A stretch of DNA of 64,000 bases from JABFRG01 sp046351415 (GTDB taxonomy: Bacteria > Myxococcota_A > Polyangia > Polyangiales > Polyangiaceae), in contig JAXLYO010000002.1 in the NCBI GenBank assembly GCA_046351415.1, forward strand, positions 124,001 to 188,000. Reading direction: 5' to 3'. Of the stretch, positions 45,306 to 53,571 are shown piece after piece (position 1 is the first letter of the stretch; every line of letters begins with the position of its first letter). The notes beneath the pieces were generated by a model. It did no database searches. It saw only the letters and a program-made list of their open reading frames with translations, and was not told where the DNA came from. A program made the position numbers and the translations under genes.

Positions 45306-45818
45306 CTACTTTCCCGGCGGCGCCTTGTGTTTCGCCCCGTGCGCGTGAAGGTGCTTGTGCTTCGTGATGTCGGTCACGATCTCGATGCCGCCATGCTTCA
45401 CGCCGCGGACCGCAAGCAAGCGGTCTGCGGCAGCCTTGAGCACCTCTGAAGGCCCTGCGAGCACGATGACCTCGAGGCAATAGCCGCCACTCAGGTGCAC
45501 ATGCATCGTCGAACGGATGCGCTCGCCGAGTTCGTGCTGCATCTCGATGAGGCGCTCTGAAACCTCGGCCGAGGCGTGGTTGTACACGAGGGTCAGCGAC
45601 GCCACCGCGTCGACGCCCCGCTCGACGTGGCTCTTCACGATCTCGGCGCGCACCAAGTCGCGCAGAGCCTCCGAACGTGTTGACCCTCGGGCCTCGACGA
45701 GCGCATCGAACTGATCGAGGAGCCCCGCCTCCATCGCGACGCCGAAACGCACGAGCTCGGACTTCTCGGACTTGGCCGTTTTGTGTGCCTTTTCAGCCGC
45801 CTTGCCTTCGACCTTCAT
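45306..45818 (-). CDS. nikR: Nickel-responsive regulator NikR
   Basis: NikR represses nickel-uptake genes when nickel is bound. A ribbon-helix-helix DNA-binding domain (about 24-68, ARGSTRSEALRDLVR) is followed by the ACT-like metal domain. The nickel site appears intact: the His in IEMQHELGE, the His-x-His of MHVHLSGGYC and the Cys six residues later. Compared with the usual 130-140 residues, this one is 170, with a Lys-rich N-terminal extension of about 22 and a C-terminal KHKHLHAHGAKHK tail that may store or deliver metal. No nickel transporter or obvious palindromic operator is in the window. Confidence 0.9.
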   Translation of the reverse strand: MKVEGKAAEKAHKTAKSEKSELVRFGVAMEAGLLDQFDALVEARGSTRSEALRDLVRAEIVKSHVERGVDAVASLTLVYNHASAEVSERLIEMQHELGERIRSTMHVHLSGGYCLEVIVLAGPSEVLKAAADRLLAVRGVKHGGIEIVTDITKHKHLHAHGAKHKAPPGK

Positions 45819-45904
45819 GGTGAGGGCGATGATAATCGAGAATGGGTTCGAGGGGGAGTGTGGGGCGCTGTTGTGTGTGCGTGCGCGTGTGCTAGGACCG
45901 ACCC

Positions 45905-47422
45905 GTGAAGTTCGTCGATTCCTGTGAAGTCACGGTTCGCGGAGGCATGGGCGGCAACGGCTGCGTCGCTTTCCGGCGCGAGAAGTTCGTTCCTTTCGGC
46001 GGCCCTTCCGGCGGCGACGGGGGCCGCGGCGGCGACGTCGTCCTCGTGACGGGCGCGGGGCTCTCTTCCCTGCTCGACCTCGTCTACGTTCGCGCCCTCG
46101 AGGGCGAAGCCGGTGAGAACGGACAGGGCAAAGACTGCTACGGCCGCGGCGGGCGCGAACGCGAATGCCGCGTCCCCGTCGGCACGCAGGTCTTCGACAA
46201 GGCGACCGGCGCGCTCCTCTTCGATCTCACGGAGCCCGACATGCGTGTCGTCGTCGCCAAAGGCGGCAAAGGCGGCCGGGGCAACATCCACTTCTCGACC
46301 CCGTACGACAGGGCGCCTCGCCGCAGCGAGCCCGGCGAGCCGGGTGAAGAGCGCGTGCTTCGCCTCGAGCTCAAGGTCATGGCTGACGTGGGCCTTCTCG
46401 GCTACCCGAACGTGGGCAAATCCACGTTCATCTCCGCCGTCTCGCGCGCGCGTCCGAAGGTTGCAGACTACCCGTTTACGACACTCACTCCGTCGCTCGG
46501 CGTCGTTCGCATCGACGACCAAGCGCATTTCGTCGTTGCAGACATTCCGGGCCTCATCGAAGGAGCCGCGGAGGGTGCGGGGCTCGGGCACCGATTCTTG
46601 AAGCATGTCGAGCGCACGCGCGCGCTCCTCCACATCGTCACGCTCGACCCGGACGAATCACGGAACCCGCTCAAGGACTACGAGACCTTGAAGAAGGAGC
46701 TCGCGAAGTACGACCCGGAGCTTGCGAAGCGCCCCACTATCGTCGTCATGTCCAAAGGCGACCTCACCGAGGTGGCGGAAGCCTTCGAAGGGGTCAAAAA
46801 GCAGTTCGCGAAGAAGGGCGTCGACCTGCGTCTCATCTCTGCCGCGACCGGTCTCGGCATGAAGGAGCTCACGGCCGATCTCTTCAAGCTGGTTCAGGAA
46901 GCGCGCCGCGAAGCCGAAGAGGCAAAGCTTGCTGCCGCCAAACCCAAGAAGGTTTCGTCGTTCATCCAGACAGCGCCTGCGGTAGCCCCCGCTGAGGCCG
47001 AAGCAGATAGCCCGGATGCGTCCGAGCCGGAAGCGGATGAAGCGCCGGATGCGGAAACCCCTGCCCCATCCCCGAAGAAGCAGGCAACCCCTGCCACGAA
47101 GAAGCCCGCAGCGTCCGCAAAGAAGGCGGCGAAGAAGACCGCGGCGGCGAACAAGCCTGCGAAGAAGAAGAAGGCGACCCCTGCCGTGACGAAGACCGCG
47201 AAGAAGGCCGCGAAGAAGAGTCCCGCACCCAAGAAGAGCTCCAAGAAGCGACCCGCGCCGCTCGAGAAGAAGAAGCGACCGGCGCCGAAGAAGAGCCCGG
47301 CAGCAAAGAAGGCGATCGCCAAGAAGGCCGCCAAGTCGAAGAAGGCTGCGGTCCATAAGAAGAGCAAGCACGCGAAGAGCAAAGTCGCCGCGGCCAAGAA
47401 GAAGGCCAAGCGCTCGTCGTGA
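45905..47422 (+). CDS. obg: Obg GTPase with long Lys/Ala-rich tail
   Basis: ObgE/CgtA-type GTPase involved in ribosome maturation and growth control. The glycine-rich Obg fold (1-157, GGMGGNGCVAFRREK) is followed by the G domain with G1 GYPNVGKST, G3 DIPGLIEGA and MSKGD. Start is GTG. Beyond about residue 350 the 505-residue protein has an unusual tail with Ala/Pro/Glu, then about 130 residues of Lys/Ala repeats such as KKAAKKTAAANKPAKKKK, resembling histone H1. Such a tail would bind nucleic acid or acidic partners. Its last codon overlaps the FlhB/SctU start (GTGA). Confidence 0.92.
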   Translation: MKFVDSCEVTVRGGMGGNGCVAFRREKFVPFGGPSGGDGGRGGDVVLVTGAGLSSLLDLVYVRALEGEAGENGQGKDCYGRGGRERECRVPVGTQVFDKATGALLFDLTEPDMRVVVAKGGKGGRGNIHFSTPYDRAPRRSEPGEPGEERVLRLELKVMADVGLLGYPNVGKSTFISAVSRARPKVADYPFTTLTPSLGVVRIDDQAHFVVADIPGLIEGAAEGAGLGHRFLKHVERTRALLHIVTLDPDESRNPLKDYETLKKELAKYDPELAKRPTIVVMSKGDLTEVAEAFEGVKKQFAKKGVDLRLISAATGLGMKELTADLFKLVQEARREAEEAKLAAAKPKKVSSFIQTAPAVAPAEAEADSPDASEPEADEAPDAETPAPSPKKQATPATKKPAASAKKAAKKTAAANKPAKKKKATPAVTKTAKKAAKKSPAPKKSSKKRPAPLEKKKRPAPKKSPAAKKAIAKKAAKSKKAAVHKKSKHAKSKVAAAKKKAKRSS

Positions 47423-48468
47423 GCGAGAAGACCGAGGAGCCGACCCCACAGAGGCTGCGCAAGGCGCAAGAAGAAGGCGATCGCGGCCTCAGTCCCACGT
47501 TCTCGCAATCGGTCGGTTTCGTCTTGGTGCTGGCCGTCCTACCCGCGTGGAGCCTCGCGATGTTCGAGCGAACCAAGGGGAGCATTCTCCTATCCCTGTC
47601 GCTCGCGAAGGCGCCAGACCCGACGAACCATCTCTCGCAGGTCGACACGTGGAAGGTGGCCTCGGAAGTGCTCGTCCTCACCCTTCCCGTTCTCGCGCTC
47701 GCCGCAGTCGGCACGATCGCAGCATCCGTCGTGCAGGGCGGTGGCCCCCTCGCATGGAAGCGACTTTCGCCGAAGGTATCGAACCTCGACCTCGTACGCG
47801 GCTTTCGAAACCTTTGGTCGGGCGCACGCGCGTTCGCGATCGTGCGGTCGCTCGCACTCGCACTCCTCGCACTCTGGCTCGGCGTGAAGGCATTGAGAGT
47901 GGGCGCGGTTGACCTAGCTTCTCTCGCCTCCCGCCCGGACAGAACCTTCGCCGTCCTCGGGGCCATCTTGCTGCCCCTCCTATTCAAAGTGGGCGCGCTC
48001 GGACTCGTATTCGGCACAATCGATCTCCTCGTCGTTCGTCGCGATTGGAAAAGGCGGCTCCGCATGAGCAAAGACGAGGTGAAGCGCGAGCATCGTGAGA
48101 ATGACGGCGACCCTGAACTCAAGGCCGCTCGAGAGAGGGCCCACCGCGAGGTAATGGCGCAGATCAACGTCGCGGCAGTGAAGAGGGCTCGCGTCGTCGT
48201 CGTGAATCCAACGCACCTCGCGTGTGCGCTCCGGTATGACGAGGCGGAAGGCGACGAGACGCCGACCCTCATCGCGTTTGGCGAGGGAGACCTCGCGCAA
48301 AGGCTGCTTCAGGCTGCGAGGGAATACGGTGTTCCGATTCTCCGCAACGTGACGGTGGCGCGAGCGCTACGAGACATCGAGATCGGCGACGCGATTCCGG
48401 AGGCGCTCTATGAGGCGGTGGCGGAGATCTTGCGGGAGATCGATCAAAGTCCAACAGAAGCCCACTGA
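47419..48468 (+). CDS. FlhB/SctU-type export switch protein, orphan
   Basis: This family forms the substrate-specificity switch at the cytoplasmic side of type III secretion and flagellar export gates. The 349-residue protein has the N-terminal SEKTEEPTPQRLRKAQEEG, four hydrophobic segments (roughly 30-50, 85-107, 145-165, 185-210), and a C-terminal domain with the autocleavage tetrapeptide NPTH (residues 263-266). No other export apparatus gene is in the window. The GTG start overlaps the obg stop. It may belong to a dispersed secretion system or be a remnant put to another use. Confidence 0.88.
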   Translation: MSEKTEEPTPQRLRKAQEEGDRGLSPTFSQSVGFVLVLAVLPAWSLAMFERTKGSILLSLSLAKAPDPTNHLSQVDTWKVASEVLVLTLPVLALAAVGTIAASVVQGGGPLAWKRLSPKVSNLDLVRGFRNLWSGARAFAIVRSLALALLALWLGVKALRVGAVDLASLASRPDRTFAVLGAILLPLLFKVGALGLVFGTIDLLVVRRDWKRRLRMSKDEVKREHRENDGDPELKAARERAHREVMAQINVAAVKRARVVVVNPTHLACALRYDEAEGDETPTLIAFGEGDLAQRLLQAAREYGVPILRNVTVARALRDIEIGDAIPEALYEAVAEILREIDQSPTEAH

Positions 48469-48841
48469 GGTGTCATGCCTACGTCGCGCAAGGTCCCTAC
48501 ACCAACCCCAACACGGCACCTCTCATCGCTCGTGCCCTAGCTTGCCGGCAGTCGTGCGGCGCGCCCAGCTCGCACCCCTATGCGATCCAGTGTGGAAATG
48601 TGGTGCCCGAGCGGAGCGCGGGGCACGGCGAAGTGAGAGCGAACGCAAAAATCCCCGGCCAGCAGCCGCCGACTCGGCCGCCTCGTCGGGAGGCGTCCAG
48701 ACAAGCGGCCGGGGATTTTGTGCGGAGCGGAAACGAAGCCGTGACCCCGCGCTCCGCGGTCTTCTCCCCTTATCCGACGCTACCCAACGAACAGCCGCCC
48801 AGCTCCGTCGAACTCCGACGAAGCAGGTTGTCAGATGTGCC
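48469..48841. other. 373-bp intergenic region with structured inverted repeats, no gene
   Basis: No coding region is convincing between the FlhB/SctU stop and the pspA stop. The part 48646-48720 holds an inverted repeat. GCGGAGCG at 48611-48618 and 48722-48729 recurs, and its complement CGCTCCGC lies at 48751-48758, so further pairing is possible. The region is GC-rich and not obviously promoter-like. Confidence 0.6.
48648..48719. other. Three-way-junction-like inverted repeat
   Basis: A perfect 13-bp stem, AAAATCCCCGGCC (48648-48660) with GGCCGGGGATTTT (48707-48719), encloses two adjacent small hairpins: GCCG-ACT-CGGC (48668-48678) and CGCCTC-GTCGG-GAGGCG (48679-48695). It lies between the convergent FlhB/SctU and pspA genes. 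A-run and T-run edges allow bidirectional termination, but the long branched loop is unusual for that. It may be a small RNA or a repeat element. Confidence 0.6.
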
Positions 48842-49540
48842 CTAGATCCGAATGCGCTTCTTCAAGGCCGCGAGGTCGTCGTCGATCTCGGTCGCTCCGG
48901 CGGACTTGCCGGTGCCGATGCCTGCTTCGAGGTCGCGGAACTTCGCTTCGAGGTCGCGCTTATCGGTCGTTCCGAGCGCTTCTTCGATCTCGGCCATCGC
49001 GGCGCCTTCGGCTTCGCGCCCCTCGATCTTCTCTTCCATCTTGCGGAACTCGGCGAATGCGCTGCCTCCGCCGCCGGTGCCCAGTTCGTTCGAGGCGGAA
49101 CGAGCCTGCTCGGCGCGCGCGATGATCGAGCCTTTACGCATCTTCAGCTCTTCGTGTTTCGCTTCCATGCGCTCGAGCTCTTTCTTCATCTTGAGCGCCG
49201 TGTCGCGGGCTTCGACGCGCGCGCGCTCGGCCGCCTCGGACTCTTCGCGGACGCGCTTCTTCTGCTTCAGTGCTTCGCGCGCGAGCGCTTCGTCGCCGCC
49301 CTTCAAGGCGAGCTCGGCACGCTTGTCCCAACGCTCCACATCCGCGACCAGGTTCTCGAGCTTCTTCTTGAGCTGCTTTTCGGTGGCGACGGAGCTCACG
49401 ACTTCTTGGCGCGCGCGCTTGATCTGATCACCCATCTCTTCGAGATTGAGTTCGATCATCTTTCCGTCGTCTTCGGCTTTGTCGAGGAGCGAGTTGACGT
49501 TGCTGGAGATTGCCTTGCCCATGCGATCGAAAATGCCCAT
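48842..49540 (-). CDS. pspA: PspA/IM30-family envelope stress protein
   Basis: The 232-residue protein is almost entirely helical and coiled coil, starting with the family signature MGIFDRMGKAISSNVNSLLDKAEDDGKM. PspA proteins bind damaged inner membrane and oligomerise into rods or rings to keep it intact. The N-terminal amphipathic helix, the QIKRARQEVVSSVATEKQLKKKLE region and the C-terminal LAALKKRIRI are typical. It has a Gly-rich insert at about 155-165. No PspB/C/F partners are visible. Confidence 0.9.
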   Translation of the reverse strand: MGIFDRMGKAISSNVNSLLDKAEDDGKMIELNLEEMGDQIKRARQEVVSSVATEKQLKKKLENLVADVERWDKRAELALKGGDEALAREALKQKKRVREESEAAERARVEARDTALKMKKELERMEAKHEELKMRKGSIIARAEQARSASNELGTGGGGSAFAEFRKMEEKIEGREAEGAAMAEIEEALGTTDKRDLEAKFRDLEAGIGTGKSAGATEIDDDLAALKKRIRI

Positions 49541-49644
49541 CCGTCTGCCGTCTCCTCTATGTCTTCTGACTCTGAAATCGTTAACCCGCGAAGACCGTGG
49601 CTTATTCTAGCACAGCCCTTCGCGGGTCATATTCATGAACGATT

Positions 49645-51060
49645 TCAACGATTCATGATGTGGATCGCATGGCCGAGGCCGGCCATCGCCGCTTCCATCA
49701 ATCCTTCGCCCAAGGTGGGGTGCGGGTGAATCGTGAGGCCGAGGTCCTCGAGGAACGCATGCATCTCGAGCGCGAGCGCGCCTTCGCTGATGAGGTCGGT
49801 CGCCGAGGGGCCCACGATATGGACGCCGAGCACCTGGTGCGTCTTCTTGTCGGACACGACCTTGAAGAAGCCGTCCGTCTCGTTCACGGCGAAAGCACGC
49901 GCAAGCGCCGTCAGCGGGAACTTGCCCACGCGGTAGTCGATGCCCTTCGCCTTGGCGGCTTCCTCGCTCATGCCGACCGTGCCGATTTCGGGGTCGGTGA
50001 AGATGGCGCCCGGGATCGCAACCCAGTCTTTCGCTGCCTTGTGGCCGGCGATGACTTCGGCGACGACTTCGCCTTCCTTGCTGGCCTTGTGCGCGAGCAG
50101 CGGAGGGCCACTCACGTCGCCGATGGAGTAGATGTTCGGGATGTTGGTGCGACCGAACTTGTCGGACGGAACGAAGCCTCGCTCCATCTTCACGCCCACC
50201 TCTTCGAGGCCGAGGCCCGCGGTATGCGGACGCATGCCGACCGCCACGAGCACGGTGTCGCATACGAGCGTATCGAACTTGCCTTCGCCCATGTCGACGC
50301 GCACCGCAAGCGATCCGTCGGCATTTCGCTCGTAGCCGGCTGCCTTCGCATTCTTGAAGATCTTGGCGCCGTGCTTCGTCATCTTCTTTTCGACGACGGC
50401 AACGACGTCCGGGTCCGTACCGGGGAGGAGCTGCGCCGTCGCTTCGACAACCGTGATCTCCGTTCCGAACTTCTGGTAGACGCAGCCGAGTTCGAGGCCG
50501 ATGACGCCGCCGCCGATGACGACCATGCGCTTCGGAATCTCACGAAGGCTGACCGCCTCTTGCGCACCGATGATTTGCTTGCCGTCGAACTTGAAGGTTG
50601 GAATCTCGATCGTGGTCGAGCCCGTGGCAATGACGATGGACTTGGCTTCGATGATCTCGGTTCCGCCCTCCTTCGTCTTTACTTCGACCTTGTTCGGACC
50701 GAGAAGGCGCGCGGTGCCGATGATGAGGTCGGCGCCGTTGCCCTTCAGCAAACCGCGAACGCCGGTCGTGAAGCGTTTCACGATGCCGTTCTTCCAGTCC
50801 TGCATCTTGTTCGAGTCGACCTTGACCTGGCCCTCGAGCATGAGGCCGATGCCTGCCCCTTGCTGGAACTTCTCGTAGGTGTGGCTCGCGTTGATGAGCG
50901 CCTTCGAAGGCACGCAGCCCCAGTTCAGGCACACGCCGCCCACTTCTTCTTTCTCGATGCAGACGACCTTTTGCTTGAGCTGGCCAAGGCGAATGGCACA
51001 CACGTAGCCACCGGGGCCACCGCCGATCACGATCGCGTCATAGGTCTTCGTCGTCGTCAT
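49645..51060 (-). CDS. lpdA: Dihydrolipoyl dehydrogenase (E3)
   Basis: The 471-residue flavoenzyme reoxidises the lipoamide of 2-oxoacid dehydrogenase complexes with NAD. FAD motif: VIGGGPGGYVCAIR (residues 11-24). The redox-active disulfide is GGVCLNWGCVPSK with Cys44 and Cys49. NAD-binding motif: VIGGGVIGLELG, and the C-terminal HPHPTLGE supplies the catalytic His-Glu pair. It follows the E1 alpha gene by 124 bp on the same strand. E1 beta and E2 subunits are not in the window. Confidence 0.95.
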   Translation of the reverse strand: MTTTKTYDAIVIGGGPGGYVCAIRLGQLKQKVVCIEKEEVGGVCLNWGCVPSKALINASHTYEKFQQGAGIGLMLEGQVKVDSNKMQDWKNGIVKRFTTGVRGLLKGNGADLIIGTARLLGPNKVEVKTKEGGTEIIEAKSIVIATGSTTIEIPTFKFDGKQIIGAQEAVSLREIPKRMVVIGGGVIGLELGCVYQKFGTEITVVEATAQLLPGTDPDVVAVVEKKMTKHGAKIFKNAKAAGYERNADGSLAVRVDMGEGKFDTLVCDTVLVAVGMRPHTAGLGLEEVGVKMERGFVPSDKFGRTNIPNIYSIGDVSGPPLLAHKASKEGEVVAEVIAGHKAAKDWVAIPGAIFTDPEIGTVGMSEEAAKAKGIDYRVGKFPLTALARAFAVNETDGFFKVVSDKKTHQVLGVHIVGPSATDLISEGALALEMHAFLEDLGLTIHPHPTLGEGLMEAAMAGLGHAIHIMNR

Positions 51061-51184
51061 GAAATCTCCTCGAGGTTCAGGCGAACCATAGGGTCCGAAA
51101 GGCCCTTAAGTCCATCGTAACCAAGGGGTCTAGGCGCGGGGGGACGCTACCGACGCCCGAGCCTCCACTCATCGCCTCGGACGC

Positions 51185-52303
51185 TCAGTGCGTAGGTGCT
51201 GGAGGGTGTGCGAGCAGCTCTTCTCGTTGGGCCTTCAGGTGCCACGGGAGCTCCGCGTACACGTCATCGAAAAGGCTTGCTCGTTCCATGGCAGGCATCG
51301 CTTCGACTTTGCGGACCGCATCGTTGATCTCGCTCGTGAGCTCTTCTTCGAGCGCCGCGTCTTTCTGATCGTCGAAGAGGCCTCTTGCCCAAAGATAGGC
51401 GCGGAGGCGGTCGAGCGGGTCTTTCTTCATCCAGCTCGCGACCTCGTCATCGGAGCGATACCGCGTCGGGTCGTCGCTCGTAGAGTGCGCCCCGATGCGA
51501 TAGGTCAGACACTCGATGAAGGTAGGGCCGCCGCCGGAGCGCGCGCGCTCACAGGCCTCGCGGATGGCGCTGTACACGGCGAGGACATCGTTTCCATCCA
51601 CGCGGCGCGAAGGCATGCCGTAGGCGCGTCCCTTGATGGCGATCGTCTTCGAGGCGGTTTGCTTCGCCGTGGGTACGCTGATCGACCAGTGGTTGTTCTG
51701 GCAGACGAGAACGCAAGGCACGTTGAACACGGCCGCGAAGTTCATCGCCGAATGGAAGTCGGGTTGGCTCGTCGCCCCGTCGCCCATGAAGCCGAGCGTG
51801 ACACCCGCGTCTTTGCGAAGCTTCATCGCCCATGCGGCGCCGACAGCCTGGGGGATCTGCGGGCCGATATTGGACGACCAGCTCACCTGATGGACCTGAC
51901 GCCCCGAGTGATGGCTCGGCATTTGACGCCCTTTTTGCACGTCTCCCGAGTTGCCAAACACTTGCGCGATGAACGCCGTCAGCGGAAAGCCGCGGACGAG
52001 CATGATGCTCTGTTCGCGAAGCGCCGGAAAGACCCAGTCATTCTCCGATAGGGCGAGCGCCGTCCCGATGGGTACCGCCTCTTGCCCCGTACAGGCTCCG
52101 TAAAAGCCCACTCGGCCTTGGCGCTGCAAGATGATCATCTTCGCGTCGAGCAGCCGAAGGCGACGCATTTCGCGAAAGGCGCGGAGTGCAAGCGCATCCG
52201 GCATGGCCGACGAGAAATCTCCGTCGGCCACGGTGCCATCACCCTTCGTGAGAACGCAGTACAGTGCTGTGTCGGGCGCCTCTGCGCCCTCCGAGGCAGC
52301 CAC
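51185..52303 (-). CDS. 2-oxoacid dehydrogenase E1 component, alpha subunit
   Basis: This thiamine-diphosphate enzyme decarboxylates a 2-oxoacid in the E1 step. The ThDP/Mg motif runs from GFMGDGATSQ to VLVCQNNHW; the phosphorylation-loop region reads YRIGAHSTSDDPTRYR. The HSTSDDP form is closer to branched-chain 2-oxoacid E1 alpha than to pyruvate E1 alpha, but I cannot settle substrate from sequence. At 372 residues the length is normal. I chose the GTG at 52301-52303 because GAGGAA sits six bases before it; a GTG at 52309 is also in frame. That GAGGAA lies at the stop of the preceding lipoprotein gene. Confidence 0.88.
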   Translation of the reverse strand: MAASEGAEAPDTALYCVLTKGDGTVADGDFSSAMPDALALRAFREMRRLRLLDAKMIILQRQGRVGFYGACTGQEAVPIGTALALSENDWVFPALREQSIMLVRGFPLTAFIAQVFGNSGDVQKGRQMPSHHSGRQVHQVSWSSNIGPQIPQAVGAAWAMKLRKDAGVTLGFMGDGATSQPDFHSAMNFAAVFNVPCVLVCQNNHWSISVPTAKQTASKTIAIKGRAYGMPSRRVDGNDVLAVYSAIREACERARSGGGPTFIECLTYRIGAHSTSDDPTRYRSDDEVASWMKKDPLDRLRAYLWARGLFDDQKDAALEEELTSEINDAVRKVEAMPAMERASLFDDVYAELPWHLKAQREELLAHPPAPTH

Positions 52304-52313
52304 GCTCACTTCC

Positions 52314-53171
52314 TCACTGCGCGCAAAGATTGACGGCGTGATTGAAGACGAGCTCGACGATGTCTTGCGGATTGCCGTCGCACATGGCTTCCCAGGCGGA
52401 GAGGTTCGCGCCGCAGATCGTGTTCATCGAGGTCTTCGGCTGGCCCTCGCACGAGCCCGTTCCCGCCGCGTACGCGTCGTCGAAGCAGGCATCTTGCGCC
52501 GCTTGGGGGGTGCACTGCTCGCAGGTGATGCTGCCGCACTCCCAGTACTGCTGGTATGCCGCCGCACAGGCCGCAGGCGCACCGGCGTAGCGCTGGAGGC
52601 ACGCGCCCCAGTTGGCGAGGATGCTATCCGGGTCGGAGGTCAGCATGACGATCGCGCCCCACGTCGCGTCGGCTTGGTCCGTGAAGAGGCAGCTCGCGCA
52701 CTGCGCCGAGACGTTCGTCTTCGTGAGCGTGCGGACGTCACCCCAAGTCTGGTTGTTCGGGTCCGAGAGGTTGTCGGCGAACTGGTTGATCTCGGTCGGC
52801 GTGCAGTTGCCACCTGCGATCGGGGGCTTCGAGTGCGCTGCGTATTCCGCGGCGGTTGGAACCTTCGGACACACTGCCGCGGTCACATCCTTCGTCGCAT
52901 CTTTCGATGCGTCGGCGCCGCCGCTCGACGAGCTCGAAGAGCTGGACGAGCTCGAAGAACTGGAAGAACTCGACGACGAGCTGGACGAGCTGCCATCCTT
53001 CTTGCCTGCGTCCGTTCCGCCCGAAGACGACGACGTGGACGAAGACGTCGAGCTACCGCCCGCGTCGTCCTCCGTGACGCCCACCTGCGTTCCAGACGCG
53101 GAACAAGCGAGGGCGAGTGCAACGGCAGCAACCGGGAGGAGGAACTTGGTGGTACGGGAGGCGTTCAGCAT
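52314..53171 (-). CDS. Ser-rich, Cys-rich lipoprotein
   Basis: A lipoprotein signal ends ALALACSA. The mature protein begins with a Thr/Ser/Asp/Gly spacer containing a run of about 23 consecutive serines (encoded by mixed Ser codons, so not simple slippage), then Ala/Asp/Lys, followed by a 165-residue C-terminal domain with about ten cysteines. The domain has no known family but looks similar in cysteine spacing to the lipoprotein at 53572-54360. The ATG at 53171 has AAGGAGG just upstream; an ATG at 53183 adds four residues. It ends 10 bp before the E1 alpha start. Confidence 0.72.
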   Translation of the reverse strand: MLNASRTTKFLLPVAAVALALACSASGTQVGVTEDDAGGSSTSSSTSSSSGGTDAGKKDGSSSSSSSSSSSSSSSSSSSSSSSGGADASKDATKDVTAAVCPKVPTAAEYAAHSKPPIAGGNCTPTEINQFADNLSDPNNQTWGDVRTLTKTNVSAQCASCLFTDQADATWGAIVMLTSDPDSILANWGACLQRYAGAPAACAAAYQQYWECGSITCEQCTPQAAQDACFDDAYAAGTGSCEGQPKTSMNTICGANLSAWEAMCDGNPQDIVELVFNHAVNLCAQ

Positions 53172-53252
53172 GGCCTCCTTCATGCCACGTCTACAGGAAT
53201 TTGCGAGCGCAATGTTCGAAGAACCAGCGCCACGGAGAGCCGCGGTGCCGCG

Positions 53253-53483
53253 TCAGGGGGCGGCGGTGGCGGTCGCACTGGGCGCCGGAGTCGCCGTTGC
53301 GTGGACGCGCTGGGGATGAAACGAGGGATTGACGTGTGCTTTTGCCGAATTCGAGGTCACGTGCATCGGGGCGGCCGCATCGTCTACGACGAGCGGAGCT
53401 TCCTTCGGCTTGTTGCAGCCCTCGCACCCGCTCGAGCCACCCGCGATCAGAAAGAGGCCACAGGCGAGCCAGCTACGATTCAT
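53253..53483 (-). CDS. Small lipoprotein
   Basis: The start at 53483 gives a signal peptide MNRSWLACGLFLIAGG with a lipobox ending GSSGCEGC, in which the first Cys is likely lipidated. The mature part is about 55 residues, Ala/Pro/Thr-rich with several His. It has no recognised family. It lies between the terminator at 53501-53540 and the lipoprotein starting at 53171, on the same strand as both neighbours. Confidence 0.6.
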   Translation of the reverse strand: MNRSWLACGLFLIAGGSSGCEGCNKPKEAPLVVDDAAAPMHVTSNSAKAHVNPSFHPQRVHATATPAPSATATAAP

Positions 53484-53500
53484 CACCCGCTCGGAAATAG

Positions 53501-53540
53501 CAAAAGGCCGCGGCTCTCGCAAGAGAACACGCGGCCTTTG
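53501..53540 (-). terminator. Intrinsic terminator for the 53572-54360 lipoprotein
   Basis: On the minus strand AAAGGCCGCG (53539-53530) pairs with CGCGGCCTTT (53512-53503), separated by a 17-base loop, and continues TTTTGC. It begins 32 bases after the stop codon of the lipoprotein at 53572. The stem is perfect over 10 bp with a short T-run. Confidence 0.75.
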
Positions 53541-53571
53541 CTTGCATCCCTTCAGAGAAGGGACGTCTTTC

